Part shown: positions 33,346-46,289 of the stretch, one piece after another
Layout of the letters: every line of letters starts with the position of its first letter
How positions within the stretch are numbered: the stretch's first letter is position 1
Assembly (NCBI RefSeq): GCF_905147045.1
Contig: NC_065913.1
Location: forward strand, 6,560,001 to 6,624,000
Reading direction: 5' to 3'
Length of the DNA stretch: 64,000 nt
Origin: Nymphalis io
Lineage: Eukaryota; Arthropoda; Insecta; Lepidoptera; Nymphalidae
Made by a program: the position numbers and the translations under genes
The notes under the pieces: generated by a model
The model's input: only the letters and a program-made list of their open reading frames with translations
Databases searched by the model: none
Told to the model about the DNA's origin: nothing

Positions 33346-36300
33346 GAAAATTATTAAGGGCAACAATTATCACAAAATTCAGTCGATACTCAATATCTAC
33401 AAAAATGTATTTAATTTAAAACTAGCTCGTGCAGCAATTTGCTTCAACCAATGAACCAAAAAATAATATAAAATACTTTTTCTAAAAATCACAAACAAAT
33501 ACACCTGTGCACACTGGCTAGTAACAAAAAAAAATCATTCATAAACGGAACTGCATTCTACGCTCGGACAAAGAACGCCCATAGGCACGTTCCCACGTTT
33601 TTTATACTTCCTTTGCTAAATAGATAACACTGACAGTGTAGCAAATTATTTTACCATGGCTTTTAAAATTACAATTAAATCGTTTAATATCTATTTTTAG
33701 AATTCATATTGTAAAATCATCTGCATTTACTGAATTCCTCTAAAATAACGTACATATACGCAGGAACGCATAGCTATATTCAGAGGTTTAGTCTGCATTA
33801 GATATAATTATTCATAATTCCATGAATTTTGTTTATTATTATATTTTATTAATACTTTATGAGCTAGTATTCGTTTTTTAAACAGGATACAATTATAACA
33901 AGTAAATTATTGATGAAAAAGTGTAACTACTGTTGTTCTTGTCGGTTCCGCGGCTTCTAGCTTTCCGCTTCCTAGATCACCATTAATTTTAATTTCATAA
34001 AATATTTGAAAATAGAATATTTTCATTACATCGTGAAGTAAAAGTCATAATGTTGTAAAGTAATAGTCGAGCAGATCCTTATTGAAATGGTAATATATCT
34101 CGTACTGTTATGAAGTTAAAACAGCTTGTAAATAACCCACTGTAGGGCAATGTGACCTGCTTCTCTCTTGATGACACGGTATACGACTTATTCCACTAGT
34201 GCGGGTTGGTGAATGCCCATGTTGCGGAATGTAATCCGACACATACAGGCTTCCTCACGATGTTTTCCTTCGCAACCGAGTGCGACATAAACTAAAACAG
34301 AAATGAAACATATGAAAACTCCATGCTTCTTGCTCGGATTTCTGCATCTCAAACTCCTAAATGTCTCGAGGATAATTTAAAAAAAAATAGATATGTTACA
34401 GCATTGTCGAAAATGACTGTCGAATGGTATCGGTAGTTCTCAGAACAGCGACGTGTATGAGTGACGATAAAAAATTTAATAAACCTTATATTATCAAGAC
34501 CATATCCCACGACGCGGACATTAAAAAATAATTGATAAAAAAAATAATCCATATCCCCCAGAGGATTACACGACAAATGCATTTTAGGCCACACTGACTC
34601 ACAATAATTATGTAAAAAATACGCCTCCAATATATTTTCTATGATCGAAACTCGAATGAGATTCCGTTTGACAATTTCAATAGGTGATCTGATCGATGAA
34701 GGGTGACCTTCCTGAGAATATAGCGCTGCATCGCTTTCCAGCGCTTTCTATACTTCTTGTATTGTAAATGTCAATAGTCGTATATGCTCCAATTATCTGG
34801 TGACCGAGTTGCTGCACAACCTTGCTCAGAAAAAACAAATTAGACAATATTAAGCAGTGAAAGTAAATGAAAACATGCTATTATTGAATGAACAGTGAAT
34901 ATAGCGCTATAGTTTTTGTATAAACATGCTTTATTCGTATGCAATGACACAAGTGCCACCTGTAGTGATCTACCGTGTGAATGATCTATGGATCATATTT
35001 ATCGTCGATCAATGATTTGGCGAAAATTACAATGGACTACTTGGAAGTTATTTTTATTTTTGATACGGGTTGCTGTCGCGAAGTTCTATGTTATCGAGAT
35101 ATAATGAAAAATTGAATGAAATTAGAAATTCTGATATTCTGATAATAAGTTCTATTTATATATTTTAAGCAACATTATCACATATATGATAAGTTATGCT
35201 TAATTTCAATTTACTGAGCTGCTTGGAAAGCGTATTAAAATTTTTAAGGACCGTTGAAGTAGGTGATGACCGTTAACCATCTGGCGGTATCTTTGCCTGA
35301 AATTTAAAAAAAAACAATGACCTAGAACACTCTCACGGGCAGTTTAATGGTCTACAATAAGTAATTCTATTAAATATAAATAGTATGTGTGTAGTCTGTT
35401 TAAATATTAGTTTGCCAATTCGTCTGGTTGTTAGATTACATGGATTCGAACTTACTGTTGGCTTACATCTTGCCATCGTTATATCGTGGTGGAATATGCT
35501 CGAAATCCTCAACAGCCTTTGCCTAGCATTGGGATGATTACTAATAAAAATAATTGTGTTCAATTACATTGTTATTAATTATAGAAGTAGTAGAAGATAC
35601 AATTAATCGAACTTAATATAAAATATTTTTTTACTATAAAAATTGATGTGATATTTATTTAATATTAATTACTTGTTAACAAATATATTCGCATGCCTAT
35701 CGTGGGCGAAATGTATTAGAGACTTATAAAGAAATCATTACATCTGTAAAACTATGTTTCATGCAAATAAATGATTATTATTATTATTAATCAACATAAT
35801 TTATGACATTCCAATATTATTGTTAAAGAGTTATTTGAAAGTAACTTTCTGTATAACATACGAAACTGATTAAAAAGGTTTTGTCCTTTGCGCCGAAAAT
35901 GTTTGAAAAAAAGAAAAAAAAAATGTTGCAGACTAAGTATGTTATTAAATATTGTTACCTACTTAAATAATATTAGTCTAAAATTAGACCGACATTCCAG
36001 GTCTCCTATTACATTTTTTTAATGAAATAAGATGCAATAAGAGCGCGCGTTTAAAAGGATTATACCATCGGCCATGACACTCGAGAGCTTAAAAAAAAGC
36101 AAAATAATAATTGTTGTCGGATTAGCTGCCAGTGTCAAAGTGTTAAATATCGAACGGCGTCTAAGACGTTTCGAAAACCTTCGCCATCTTAATCTAACTA
36201 GTGTTGTCGTGTATCTTTACTCGGTTTATTTTGATATCATGCGTATGAAGCTAAATGTACCTATCAGAAGATGCAACTATACTTAATTTAAACAAGCTTT

Positions 36301-36794
36301 TTAATGCAGTGTACATAAAATATAATCAACATTTTTTTATCGTATAATCTTTAGAGCTTAATTTCAATAATAAACTGTTAATTTTTTTTTTCGTACATTA
36401 ATTAACTATTTTTGATAAAAAATCGTATTACATTTAAATTTTGTATATTCATTCTAAATAGAACAATTAGACAAACGAACATAAGTTTCCACTATGCATC
36501 GATACAGATAAAAAATAAATATTTGACAGGTGTGTCGTATTTCGGTTCGGATTTGACATTTCGATTTTCGGTTTCTGGACGACGGGGTCGGACTTAACGT
36601 GTGATTCAGTTTTTCAACAAAAACATTGATTAAACTTTTTTTATACAATTATTGTGCCTTGAACCTTGACAGATTAGTCAACAGAACTAAATAAAAAATA
36701 TATTTTAATATTATATTTTAATATTATACTCATTTCATAATGTAAAACATGACTGTTTGTTGTTTTAAAGTAGTTATAGTGTAAAAAAGTAACA
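33346..36794. other. Intergenic, mostly unassigned
   Basis: Apart from the S2 fragment at 34135-34312, no motif is recognised. The frames at 34349-34630, 35333-35563, 36074-36286 and 36412-36648 lack similarity to known families by eye. Confidence 0.4.
34135..34312 (-). mobile_element. S2 SINE body fragment, decayed
   Basis: Reverse-orientation similarity covers cccactgtagggcaatgtg, gcgggttggtgaatgcccat and caggcttcctcacgatgttt. The tRNA-like head is not recognisable. Confidence 0.6.
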
Positions 36795-36895
36795 CTGAAT
36801 TTACATGTGCTTAATTAGTGTTTATAATTCATCTCATGCTCGGTGATGATGGAAAAGATCGTGTAAAAATCGCTAGGTTTCCCTTTCCTCGGGTT
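36795..36895 (+). mobile_element. S2 SINE middle fragment
   Basis: The phrase actgaatttacatgtgctta and then tataattcatctcatgctcg match the S2 body just downstream of the tRNA-like head. Confidence 0.55.
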
Positions 36896-37287
36896 TCGGA
36901 TGAAAATCAGCTACTTGTGTACCCACATAAACACTCGTTTACCGATATTCTCGATAAAAACCGGCAGCCATCATTATATATATAACAAAAGAACTTACTT
37001 GAATATTTTTTTTCGAGGCTTTTGTCACCGCCCACATCAATTACAGCCTGATAACATTGTCATTGAAAACAAAAACCATTTATACAAACATATAAATCAT
37101 CAACCCTCTAAAATGTTATGAGCCTTTAACTACCTTGGCTACTTAACTATATTGTAAAAACAATCGACTGAGGTATTTGTGGGTGGTACCGCTCAGACTG
37201 GGGTACAATGCCCTAACTCATTTAAAGTAGTATTTTTTATTATATGATAATAAAATTTGTTACATTTTATAAATGTAAGTTATAAAG

Positions 37288-37525
37288 TTTTTTTTATTAT
37301 TAAAACAAGTAAGCGGAGAAATGGGCCACATGATGGTAAGTGGTCACCATAGCCCATAGATGTTGGCGACGTAAAAAATATTCCTTACATCGCAAGGAAC
37401 TAAGATGTTATGTCCTTTGTACCTGTAGTTACACTAGCTTATCCTTAAAACCGGAATAAAACAATACAAAGTATTGCTGTTTGGCGGGAGAATATCTTAT
37501 AAGTGGTACCTAACAAATGGGCTTC
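37288..37525 (-). mobile_element. S1 SINE, decayed
   Basis: Reverse orientation: gcggagaaatgggccacatg through ctaagatgttatgtcctttg to a divergent end near aagtggtacctaacaaatgg. Confidence 0.65.
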
Positions 37526-38859
37526 AGATAGGATGGGCAGTTAAAAATGTAATTATCGATATGCTGCCTGCATTGAAAATTGTTCAGTTCGATTATTTTA
37601 TAGCATTTCTGTTATTAATAACACACGGTCTGTGCCCAGAATGGAAGGCGGTGGTGTCGTGTACTTGATAAATGAGGCTTAAGGTTCGAAGAATCTTTAT
37701 TCTCAAAAAGATAACGTCACTAAAATGAGAACAACATGATAACATACAGTGTAAAAATGGTCGCCACATAGTTAGATAATCCGCTAACGAAATATCAAGT
37801 AAGGCATTTGCGAGTGCTGTTTCTTATATTAGGTCGGTATTAATTTTCCAAAATATATTGTGAGAGCTGATATTTGAATCCGTTAATTGAGATTACATTT
37901 TGAAATGGACGATTGTAATACACGTCTGTACAGTGTCTACAGTTATAATATTGTCCAGCATAGTTCTTTGTCAGCAAGTTCTTTGTTTGAAAGAGTCATC
38001 TAAAGTACATACATTACATCATGTAAAGCTGTAACGTTTCGGACTCCAAATAGAGTAGGATTTATTTATGCGAAAAATATGTCAAATGATAGGATGGTCT
38101 TATTTTTATATGCATTGCTTAATATTCGTTTTTTTTACCATGGAATAAAAACAAATGTGATATATTGTGAGGTGTATATACAACCAATGCAATTAATTTG
38201 TTGAAATTTGAATGTTATAGTCAAGCGATGTATTTCTAGGTTAGGAGTTAAGAATCTCTATCTTCTTCCGCTTTCTCTTCTTATTCAAATATTAAAGCAC
38301 AGCACGTTAAATAATTTCAGTCTATATTTTTTGTTATTCGTTTCCTTTTCTATTAAATATATACTTTGACGTTTTTAAACTTTTTTATTTTCTTACCTTT
38401 TTAATGAGGCAAAGATATTCCGTATATTTACACTATAAACCTTTCATAAGAAATAAAAGCGGGCACGTATTGATCGCAATTGAAAAAGTACTACATTTAG
38501 CATTTGATCAGGTATATAATGTTTGTGATGTGTTCAAATATTTCTGTTATCAGTTTTATATGAATATTTATGTTATGTTTATTATGTTGAAATAGAGTAT
38601 TATCAATAAAACGTATGTAGCGATTACCCGTCAAAGTGAAGGTAACGTAATCTTCTTAATACCTCGGTTTTGCCTAGACTACACAATTCTAGTAATCTAA
38701 TGTAATTCTGTCTATGAAGCGGTATGGGATATTTCAATGACTTTCCTAAGGTTTCACGATATGTTTATATGTTACATTTTTCTTCTAGAGAAATTCCTTT
38801 TCGAGTTTGTACAATTAAAATTAATATATTCGTGCACTTTAAAAAACAAATGCTTAAAG
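37526..38859. other. AT-rich intergenic DNA
   Basis: Nothing is recognised except AT-rich sequence before the jockey-like fragment. Confidence 0.45.
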
Positions 38860-39167
38860 CTGACCGACCAAGGCAAATAAGAACTTTTTCACCTTTTTAC
38901 CACAGAAGTGCGAGACATCCTAAAGATCTTCACCCGTACGTAGCTGGCGTATCTAAAACACGTACGAAACGATTTGCTTCCTCGTTTCTGATACGCACCC
39001 TCTCTATACCCTCCTGACCTCCGTTTTCCCCACCACCTACAATATGGGTATCTTCAAGTCTAGAGTGAATAGGCATCTTCTGGGCAAGCGCCATCCATCT
39101 TAGACTGTATCATCACTTTCTATGAAGTGTGATAACAGTCAAGCGCTAGCTTATATTAAAAAAAAAA
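38860..39167 (+). mobile_element. Jockey-like LINE C-terminal fragment with poly(A)
   Basis: The frame from 38850 contains HPYVAGVSKTRTKRFASSFL and IRT, a LINE C-terminal motif. A frame break then leads to a segment with YNMG-like sequence and lgKRHPS, and poly(A) at 39156-39166. The fragment at 40568-40828 is the same family. Confidence 0.72.
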
Positions 39168-39815
39168 AAGACGAAGATCTAGATGGCTCATCTTCTAGAC
39201 TATGTAAAATATTTTGCATTCGAACTTACATATAACTTAAAATTAATATCTTTTTTGTCTTGTGCTATTCAAATACAAATCACATATTATATTTGATTTT
39301 TATTTTGGGGTATTTTGTTTCCGAGAGGTATTTTTGGTAATTTCCTCGGATGTAAACCTTGATGTCAGTAATGTAGTTTCTGATGAGTTGGCGTTATTCG
39401 TCAATTTCAAATTCAGCCTTTCACGTCAACTCAAAATCTACAATAATAATTTGACTGCTGCTGTTGAACCGACTGTCGACTGAGTAGAATTTTTCGTAAT
39501 CAATATCTGGACGTAATGCTTTTAAATTAAATAAATATATTAAATGTGACCCTGATTTATATGTAGTGTTGGTATTTTATGGGGCAGATGAATTGACAAT
39601 AATATAAAATTAACGGAAAAACTATTTTGAATTATAAGTAAAAACTATATTTTTTATAAGTAATTTCCTCAATTTAAGAGGCGAGGCTTTAGCTCAGTAG
39701 TGAAGCATTTTAAGGCTTTTATTTTATCATCAATAGATATGGCCGGCAATGTATAGTGATAAACTTCTACTATAAGGCAATAAGAAATAAAATTGTTCTT
39801 TGAAACAAGCTTTTA

Positions 39816-40083
39816 CTGGTGGTAGAGCTTTGTGCAAGCTCGTCTGTGAAGGTACCACCCACTCATCAGACATTCTGCCGTAAAATAGCATTACTTAATA
39901 TTGTTGTGTTCGATTACGACAGTGTTATTACAGGCACAAGGGATATAACATCTTAGTTCCCGCGCATCGGCGATGTAAGCGATGGTTAACATTTCTTACA
40001 GTGTCAATATCTTTGGGCGTTGGTGACACACTTACCATCAGGTGGCCCATATGCTCGTCCGCTTAACTATTCAATAATAAAAA
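39816..40083 (+). mobile_element. S1 SINE with internal deletions
   Basis: Sense orientation from ctggtggtagagctttgtgc to tggcccatatgctcgtccgc. The segment around the gttcgattacgac position has lost part of the gtttgaagggtgagtgagcc block. Confidence 0.82.
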
Positions 40084-40492
40084 AAACAAACACAGATAAA
40101 TTAGAATCAAGATTGTACAAAAAAAAACTTATCAAGCAACTCCCGGTCACGGTCATATAAAACGCACACTCATGTACAAAAACTAACAAACATGCCTTAA
40201 AATTCCTAAATATCTTGTCCACAAACAATGCTATTATTCCAATAAAAATAAAATAGTCATCCATTCGTACGAATTAAAAAAAAAGTACACCATAGACACC
40301 GCGGCGCATTGGTTTGATTTGAAAGTAGAGCACGGATAGGGTTGGCGGTTACGTAAATATAAATAATCATTAATCAAATTATAAGCTGCAGAAAAATTAT
40401 TAACATGCCATTCCTTTTGTAATAAAAATAAGATATTTATTTTAGTATACATGCGATGTTTACAATCTATTTATAAATTAGTATTAAGTTTT

Positions 40493-40970
40493 TACTAGGA
40501 ACTTTACACAAGCCCTGTCCTAGGTAGGTACCACCCACTCATCAGATATTCTACCGCAAAACAGCAATTAAAATATATATACATCAAGCGCTAGGCTTGG
40601 TTGTTATCACACCTGTTGGTAAGTGATGATACAGTCTAAGGTGGAGCGCGCTTGTGAAGATAGCGCTTGTAGGTACCCATATTGCAGGTGGTGGGGAAAA
40701 CGGAGGTCGGGTATTCCAAACCTTAGCGGTGCGTATCAGAAACGAGGAAGCCAATGGTTTCGTATGTGTCTTAAGTACGTCAACTACGTACGGATGCAGA
40801 TCTTGACGATTATTATCGTGGTTGGTTTGAAGGATGAGTGAGCCAGTGTAACTAAGCACAATGGACGTCACATAGTCTTCTTTCACAAGGTTGATGGTGC
40901 ATTGGCGATGTAAGAAATGATTAATATTTCTTATATCGCCTATGTCAATGGGCGGTGGTGACTAAGCCGA
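40493..40970 (+). mobile_element. S1 SINE split by a jockey-like fragment
   Basis: The 5' part 40493-40567 (ggtaccacccactcatcag, taccgcaaaacagcaa) and the 3' part 40829-40970 (ggatgagtgagccagtgta, tggtgcattggcgatgtaag) are separated by 261 bases of LINE sequence in reverse orientation. Confidence 0.78.
40568..40828 (-). mobile_element. Jockey-like LINE fragment inserted in an S1 SINE
   Basis: The minus strand reads DLHPYVVDVLKTHTKPLASS then FLIRTAKVWN, homologous to the 38860 copy. The 3' end tcaagcgcta is also shared. It separates the two halves of the S1 SINE 40493-40970. Confidence 0.75.
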
Positions 40971-43365
40971 TAAGATAAATGGCTTATTCGAATATAACAT
41001 ATATACTAATGTTATAAATTTGAAATTAACTACTGTACTGTTTTTACGCCTGTCATCAAATTTGATTTAATTTGGGGAGAAGCATACTTGAACCCTCAGG
41101 ACTTTGTTTAACTCATCACTTAAAATAGTTAAAATTGAATATATTTAATGTGTAATTATATATTTAAATAATAGTGGTAGCCCTGACCATAGACACGGAT
41201 GTGACGCGTCACAAAAAAGCGCGCACAAAATATTTTGATATTTGACAACTGTCAGAGTGGATTTGATCAATATCTATTTATTTATTTAAATGCTTAAGTT
41301 ACTGATTCACGTTGTCTCGTGGTAGCCATTGTTTAGGATGGTATGACATACGGTGGTATTTCGTTTTGGAAGGGATAGGGGCCCTTAAACAGGTATATAT
41401 AATAAAATGTATATATAGAAACACGCTCTTAATAATTCAAACATTGATTTCTCTCTTTCTGTCAATATTGATTTGAAATTTTATAGAATAACATTGTTTT
41501 ATTGTGAATCTTTATATATCTTTATAATTTGTTGTATTAGGGGAAATTAAAGTATATGTAATAATTAAACAGACATTTAATTTACATAAATTATAATATA
41601 TATCTAAATGACAGTTTTGAATAAAATCCGACTTTTTTACAAATCCTACAAATGTTATAAATGTAAACGATTGTATGTTTGGATGTTTGTTACGCAATTA
41701 CGCAAAAAGGGATGGACGGATTTGGATAATATTTGGTATAGAAATCTTATACCCTGACTTAATGTATTGCCTAACACCTGTCCCTCTCACACGCGGGACC
41801 ACCACTATGTGTGGACAGCACAGGTGAAACTAGTTTTAATAACTATGTAAGTAATTTACAATATTGTAAAATAGATGATGTTACAGTTTTATGAATAGTG
41901 GTTAAGTAAAATCGTAAATTAGAACAATTATTATCCGTCAGACTGATAAATCTTCTTCCTAAGCGATTGGTAAAATACCTGAGACTCGGTTCTACTAAAA
42001 TCGATATTTAAAATATAACTATTATATGATTCGATTTATTAATATAATCATTATTCGAATTAGTTCGTAGTGAATACATTATTGCTTATTTAAATGTAGT
42101 GTGAAATTTAGACAAAAGATACCAGCGTAAGACATGCAAAGGTATCCGACCATACAGCCAAGCTTTATTAAAATTAGACATAAGTGTGTGTGTGTGTATA
42201 AGACAAATCGATAGTATTATGCAATTAATTTATATAAAAAAATATGCCACAGTGCAGGCTTGTGCACTGAACAGCTGACTTTTGGACTTGACAACAATAG
42301 ATAAAAACATAATCACAGTTTATGGAAAACTACAAAAATCGGTTGTGGATAATTAAAAATACTTAATTATTTTATATGCGAATTTTTTAACGCGGTAACC
42401 TTTTGTGTCTAACATGTGAGTACTAATATTTTGTGTTATACGTATATTATTGTTATTTGAGAGCTGGAAATACACAGAGACGAGGTCTTGCATTTACGCG
42501 CCTAAAATATAGCTGTTAATGCGTATTCCTGCACGATCAGACAATCCACGTTGCAACGAGGCTAAGGCTGTATCACATTAACAGATCTCATTAAAGACAT
42601 TTAAAAATAGTGCTGTGCATCGCTATCGATATTTTTTATACAGCGTGATGTATAATTTTTTTTTAAATAAACTTAGATTTTTAATTAGTTTTAACGAAAG
42701 ATGTACTACTTTTTTGGAATACATATTTTCACCTTTTACAGTAAATAAAATAAACTTCATTTATAATAAAGGATGTCGCTAGTCAGAAAATATAATCTAG
42801 GCTATTCAAAATAATATTAAAAAATAAAATAAATGTAGAGAATGATATTAAAAAAGTATAATCATTCGAAATTTAAATTTTAAATTAATGTAATATTTTT
42901 AATTTTACTGGTTAAGCACCCCATACACGCACTGTCGACGTCGGTGGCATCATAAGGCTTCCTCACTTCGTGGCTTCGTCTACTATCGATCGAGGTCGCA
43001 GGTTCGAGGCTCGGACAATTTTGTCTATCCTTAACTTAATTAGTTGGCTTCTGTTTTATGTTTGATGCAGTTGATCATTTAATTAGATAAAAACATTTTA
43101 ATTTTAAAAGTTTAAAAACAATTGAATTTATAAAAAAATGTATTAAACTAATACATTTTTTAAATAGAAAATATAATAAATAAATAAATAAAAAATATCC
43201 TATATATTTGTATGTGTAGTTTTCAGACTCCCTCCAGTCATTTGAAAATGAGATATCGGCAAACGTCCAAATCTTTCGTTTTAAAATACCTCGATGGTCT
43301 AATTGATATCTCACGAATGCCTTTTTGAGGGGTTTTCACAGCAGCGATCCGAAGCTAAGATAATA
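40971..43365. other. AT-rich intergenic DNA with a TE-like tail
   Basis: A segment at 41680-41835 (gggatggacggatttggata, cacacgcgggaccaccacta) looks like a decayed TE terminus. The remainder is unassigned. Confidence 0.4.
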
Positions 43366-43606
43366 TAAGAGCAAATAGGCCATCTAATAATAAGTGGTCA
43401 CCACCTCCCATAATAATTCGTACATCCCTTACATCGCCTCAACCTTGGGAACTAAGATGTAATATTCCATGTGCCTGTAGTTACAATGGCTCACTCAATG
43501 GTTTCGTCAGAACACATCAATACACTTAGTATTGCTGTTTAGTAATAAAATATCGTATAAGTGGGGCCAAACCCAGATGGGCTTGAACAGAGTTCTACCA
43601 CCAAAT
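43366..43606 (-). mobile_element. S1 SINE, decayed
   Basis: Reverse orientation with many substitutions: gagcaaataggccatctaat, aaccttgggaactaagatg, ttagtattgctgttt and a final gttctaccaccaa. Confidence 0.65.
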
Positions 43607-43809
43607 AAAACACATATCATAAAGTCTTATCAGTGGATATATTGCCATTAAACTATATATATAATAGCTTATCCGGATTTATATATACGACATTTATATC
43701 TCAGGAAATGATACAGCAAAAGTTCATTAAATACCTGGTTATTAAATTTCTACGAAAGTCGAATAAAACAAAGTCGAAAATTTGGTATAAGTCACACATA
43801 TAAAGTTTT

Positions 43810-44110
43810 TTTTTTATGTAAGAGGGGGAGAAGGCTTACCTGATGGAAAGTGACTACCACCGACCATGGACACTTGCAACACCCGAGGGCTTGCAGGTGC
43901 GTTGCGAATGAGTACGTTCTTATCTTGAAGGTTGCTGTGTCATATCGGTTCGGAAAAGTCGCCAGCGAAAGTTGGTTCCACAGAGTGGTTGTGCGAGGTA
44001 GAAAATGCCTTAAAATCGTGCTGTTGTGAATTTTCAGACATGGTGGTGAGGATTGAATTTAGAGTTCTGGCGTGATGTCCGGTGGTGAAATTCAGCAGCC
44101 GGGACTAATC
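43810..44110 (-). mobile_element. LINE C-terminal fragment
   Basis: The minus strand has an open stretch reading RTTTLWNQLSLATFPNRYDT and ATFKIRTYSF, then CCKCPWSVVVTFHQVSLLPL. The LWN..LS..FPN pattern is that of an RT C-terminus. The clade was not determined. Confidence 0.65.
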
Positions 44111-44263
44111 CAAATAATTCCTCAGGATATTCCCCGTGATATATGCGATAAATTAAGTTATTTATTAAGTCTCTATTGCATACAATTTACAAACATTATA
44201 TAAAAGAACAGGTGGTACTATATAGTATGCAAAGGCAGCCTTATTGCTTACAATGTTCTCTCC

Positions 44264-44445
44264 TTTTTTTACGCTGGAAAAACGCTTTACGCGTTTCCCC
44301 CACGGGAACAGTGGGGGGTATGTGGGACTCGCCGGTGTCCAAACACCGAGTGCGCACCGGACATCGGAATACCCACTAAAAACCAGCGGTACCCTTTCCG
44401 TCTTAGCGAGGAGCGCCACAGGATCGCTTTCGCATGCTACCGTGA
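44264..44445 (-). mobile_element. R1-like element, 3' UTR only, with target-site duplication
   Basis: This is a 182-base insertion holding only the last part of the R1-like 3' UTR in reverse orientation (poly(T), then cgctggaaaaacgc). It is flanked by the exact 14-base duplication acaatgttctctcc at 44250-44263 and 44446-44459. Confidence 0.9.
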
Positions 44446-44582
44446 ACAATGTTCTCTCCCAGGCAACCTCTAGAATATTTTTTTTAGCCTGAAACATAGG
44501 TCGGGTATAGTGTGCACTTATAATCAACTTTTAATCAAAATTTATTAAATACTTAATAAAGTTATATAAATAATAATATCAT

Positions 44583-44938
44583 CCAGACCGATTTCGGCTA
44601 CGGCGGCCAATCTCAAGAGAGATTAGCCAACTGCGCAGGAGATATTATAGTGCACAAGGGTGTGCGCAAACACAGGTGCACTCTCCATTCTCTAACTCTC
44701 ATAATCCGATGGGACGGCAATCCGACATGACCTGAAAGAGTTAATCGACAGGACCAATGGCTTTACTTGCTTTCGGAGGCACAGTGTATACACTTCCAAC
44801 TTCCAGACTCCGGGCTGCTGCTACTGAGAATTTTCTGACAGAAAAACCCAATAACTTTTTATTGGGCCGACATGGGAATTGAACCCAGGACCTCCGGGTC
44901 TGCAGCCTTACATCAAGCCACTAGACCAAAGAGGCAAC
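44583..44938 (-). mobile_element. S4 SINE, complete, reverse orientation
   Basis: It begins gaccgatttcggctacggcg and ends aagccactagaccaaagagg, the complement of the S4 head. Its internal box B complement is gggaattgaacccagga. It lies about 120 bases from the R1-like 3' UTR insertion. Confidence 0.82.
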
Positions 44939-45140
44939 GAGTTAAGTAAAACTGTGTGCATAAATATGTCATGGCATACATAAAAATCCGAACATTTTGT
45001 TTTAATGAATGTCTTGATTGTACTTATTTTGTTTGTTTACTTATAGAAATAAATTTCATCCAACATATGCAGGTATTAAGATGGTTTTCTACAACGCTGA
45101 GCACGAGATCTATAATAAACATAAAATAAGCGCATTTTCT

Positions 45141-45711
45141 TGGTGGTATGGATTTGTGCATGCCCCCCGAGATATAGGGGTACCACCCACTCATCAGATA
45201 TTCTACTGCTAAATAGTATGCTTAGTATTGTTGCGTTCCGGTTTGAAGGGTGAGTGACCCAGTATAACTACAGGCACAAAGGACACAACATCTTCGATCT
45301 AAAGGTTGGTGGCGCGTTGGCTTTGTAAGGAATGGTTAATATTTCTTGCATCGCCAATGTCTATGGGCGGTGGTAACCACTTTTTTTATAGAATAGGAAG
45401 GCGGACGAGCATATGGGCCACCTGATGGTAAGTGGTCACCAAACGCCCTTAGACATTGGTATTGTAAGAAATGTTAACCATCGCTTACATAGCCAATGCG
45501 CCACCAACCTTGGGAACTAAGATTTTACGTCCCTTGTGCCTGTAATTACACTGGCTCACTCACCCTTCAAACCGGAACACAACAATATCAAGTACTATGT
45601 TTTGCGGTAGAATATCTGATCAGTGGGTGGTACTTACCCAGACGAGCTTGCACAAAGCCCTACCACCAGTAGTTCTACCTACTTCACATCAGGTGGCCCA
45701 TTTGCAGGACC
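45141..45711 (+). mobile_element. S1 SINE interrupted by an oppositely oriented S1
   Basis: The outer copy runs from ttggtggtatggatttgtgc (45141) to gggcggtggtaaccac (45378) and resumes at 45672 with acttcacatcaggtggccca. Between them is a complete reverse-orientation S1. Confidence 0.8.
45379..45671 (-). mobile_element. S1 SINE, full-length, nested in another S1
   Basis: Reverse orientation: poly(T), agaataggaaggcggacgag, to ccctaccaccagt. It is closer to the full-length copies than its host and is therefore younger. Confidence 0.86.
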
Positions 45712-45959
45712 ATAGAATAGTATAGGAGAAAAATAATAATAATCAGTACTTGGCCGAGTTTGAACCAACAACATAAGATGTATATGCTAACTGGTTCATC
45801 TCTTTTTATTTAATTATTATAAACAGAAAATAAAATATGTCCACTTACAATAATTAATGTGTAATTGTAATTTATAATTATTTAAGAAATGGTATTTATT
45901 TATTCAGATAGTTGCATGAAAGCACTTTTAAATCGTCAAGTGATAGGTATTAAATTAAA

Positions 45960-46035
45960 TGTAAAGCTAACACCGGTTTGCAATGTAGATTCTACCAATA
46001 AGAACCGGCAAGAAACTCGGTAGTCTTTCAACCAA
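45960..46035 (+). repeat. Dispersed repeat, copy 2
   Basis: The sequence taaagctaacaccggtttgc, aatgtagattctaccaataa and gaaccggcaagaaactcggt matches 17380-17465 in the same orientation. Confidence 0.55.
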
Positions 46036-46098
46036 GTCTTTCAAATTATGTTAATTAAATACAATTAAATTTATTTATTAAGTCTTGATTGCACGCAA

Positions 46099-46276
46099 TT
46101 TTTTTACAGTATAGATAGGTGGACGACAAGCATATGGGCCACCTGATGGTAAGTCACCAACGCCCATAGACATTGGCATTGTAAGACAATGTTAACCATT
46201 GCTTACATCGCCAATGCGCCACCAGTCTTTGGAACTAAGATGTTATATTCCTTGTGCCTGTAATTATACTGGCTCA
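46099..46276 (-). mobile_element. S1 SINE, 5'-truncated
   Basis: Reverse orientation from poly(T) and acgacaagcatatgggccac to gcctgtaattatactggctc. The 5' half of the SINE is absent. Confidence 0.8.
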
Positions 46277-46289
46277 TCGTTACACTCTA

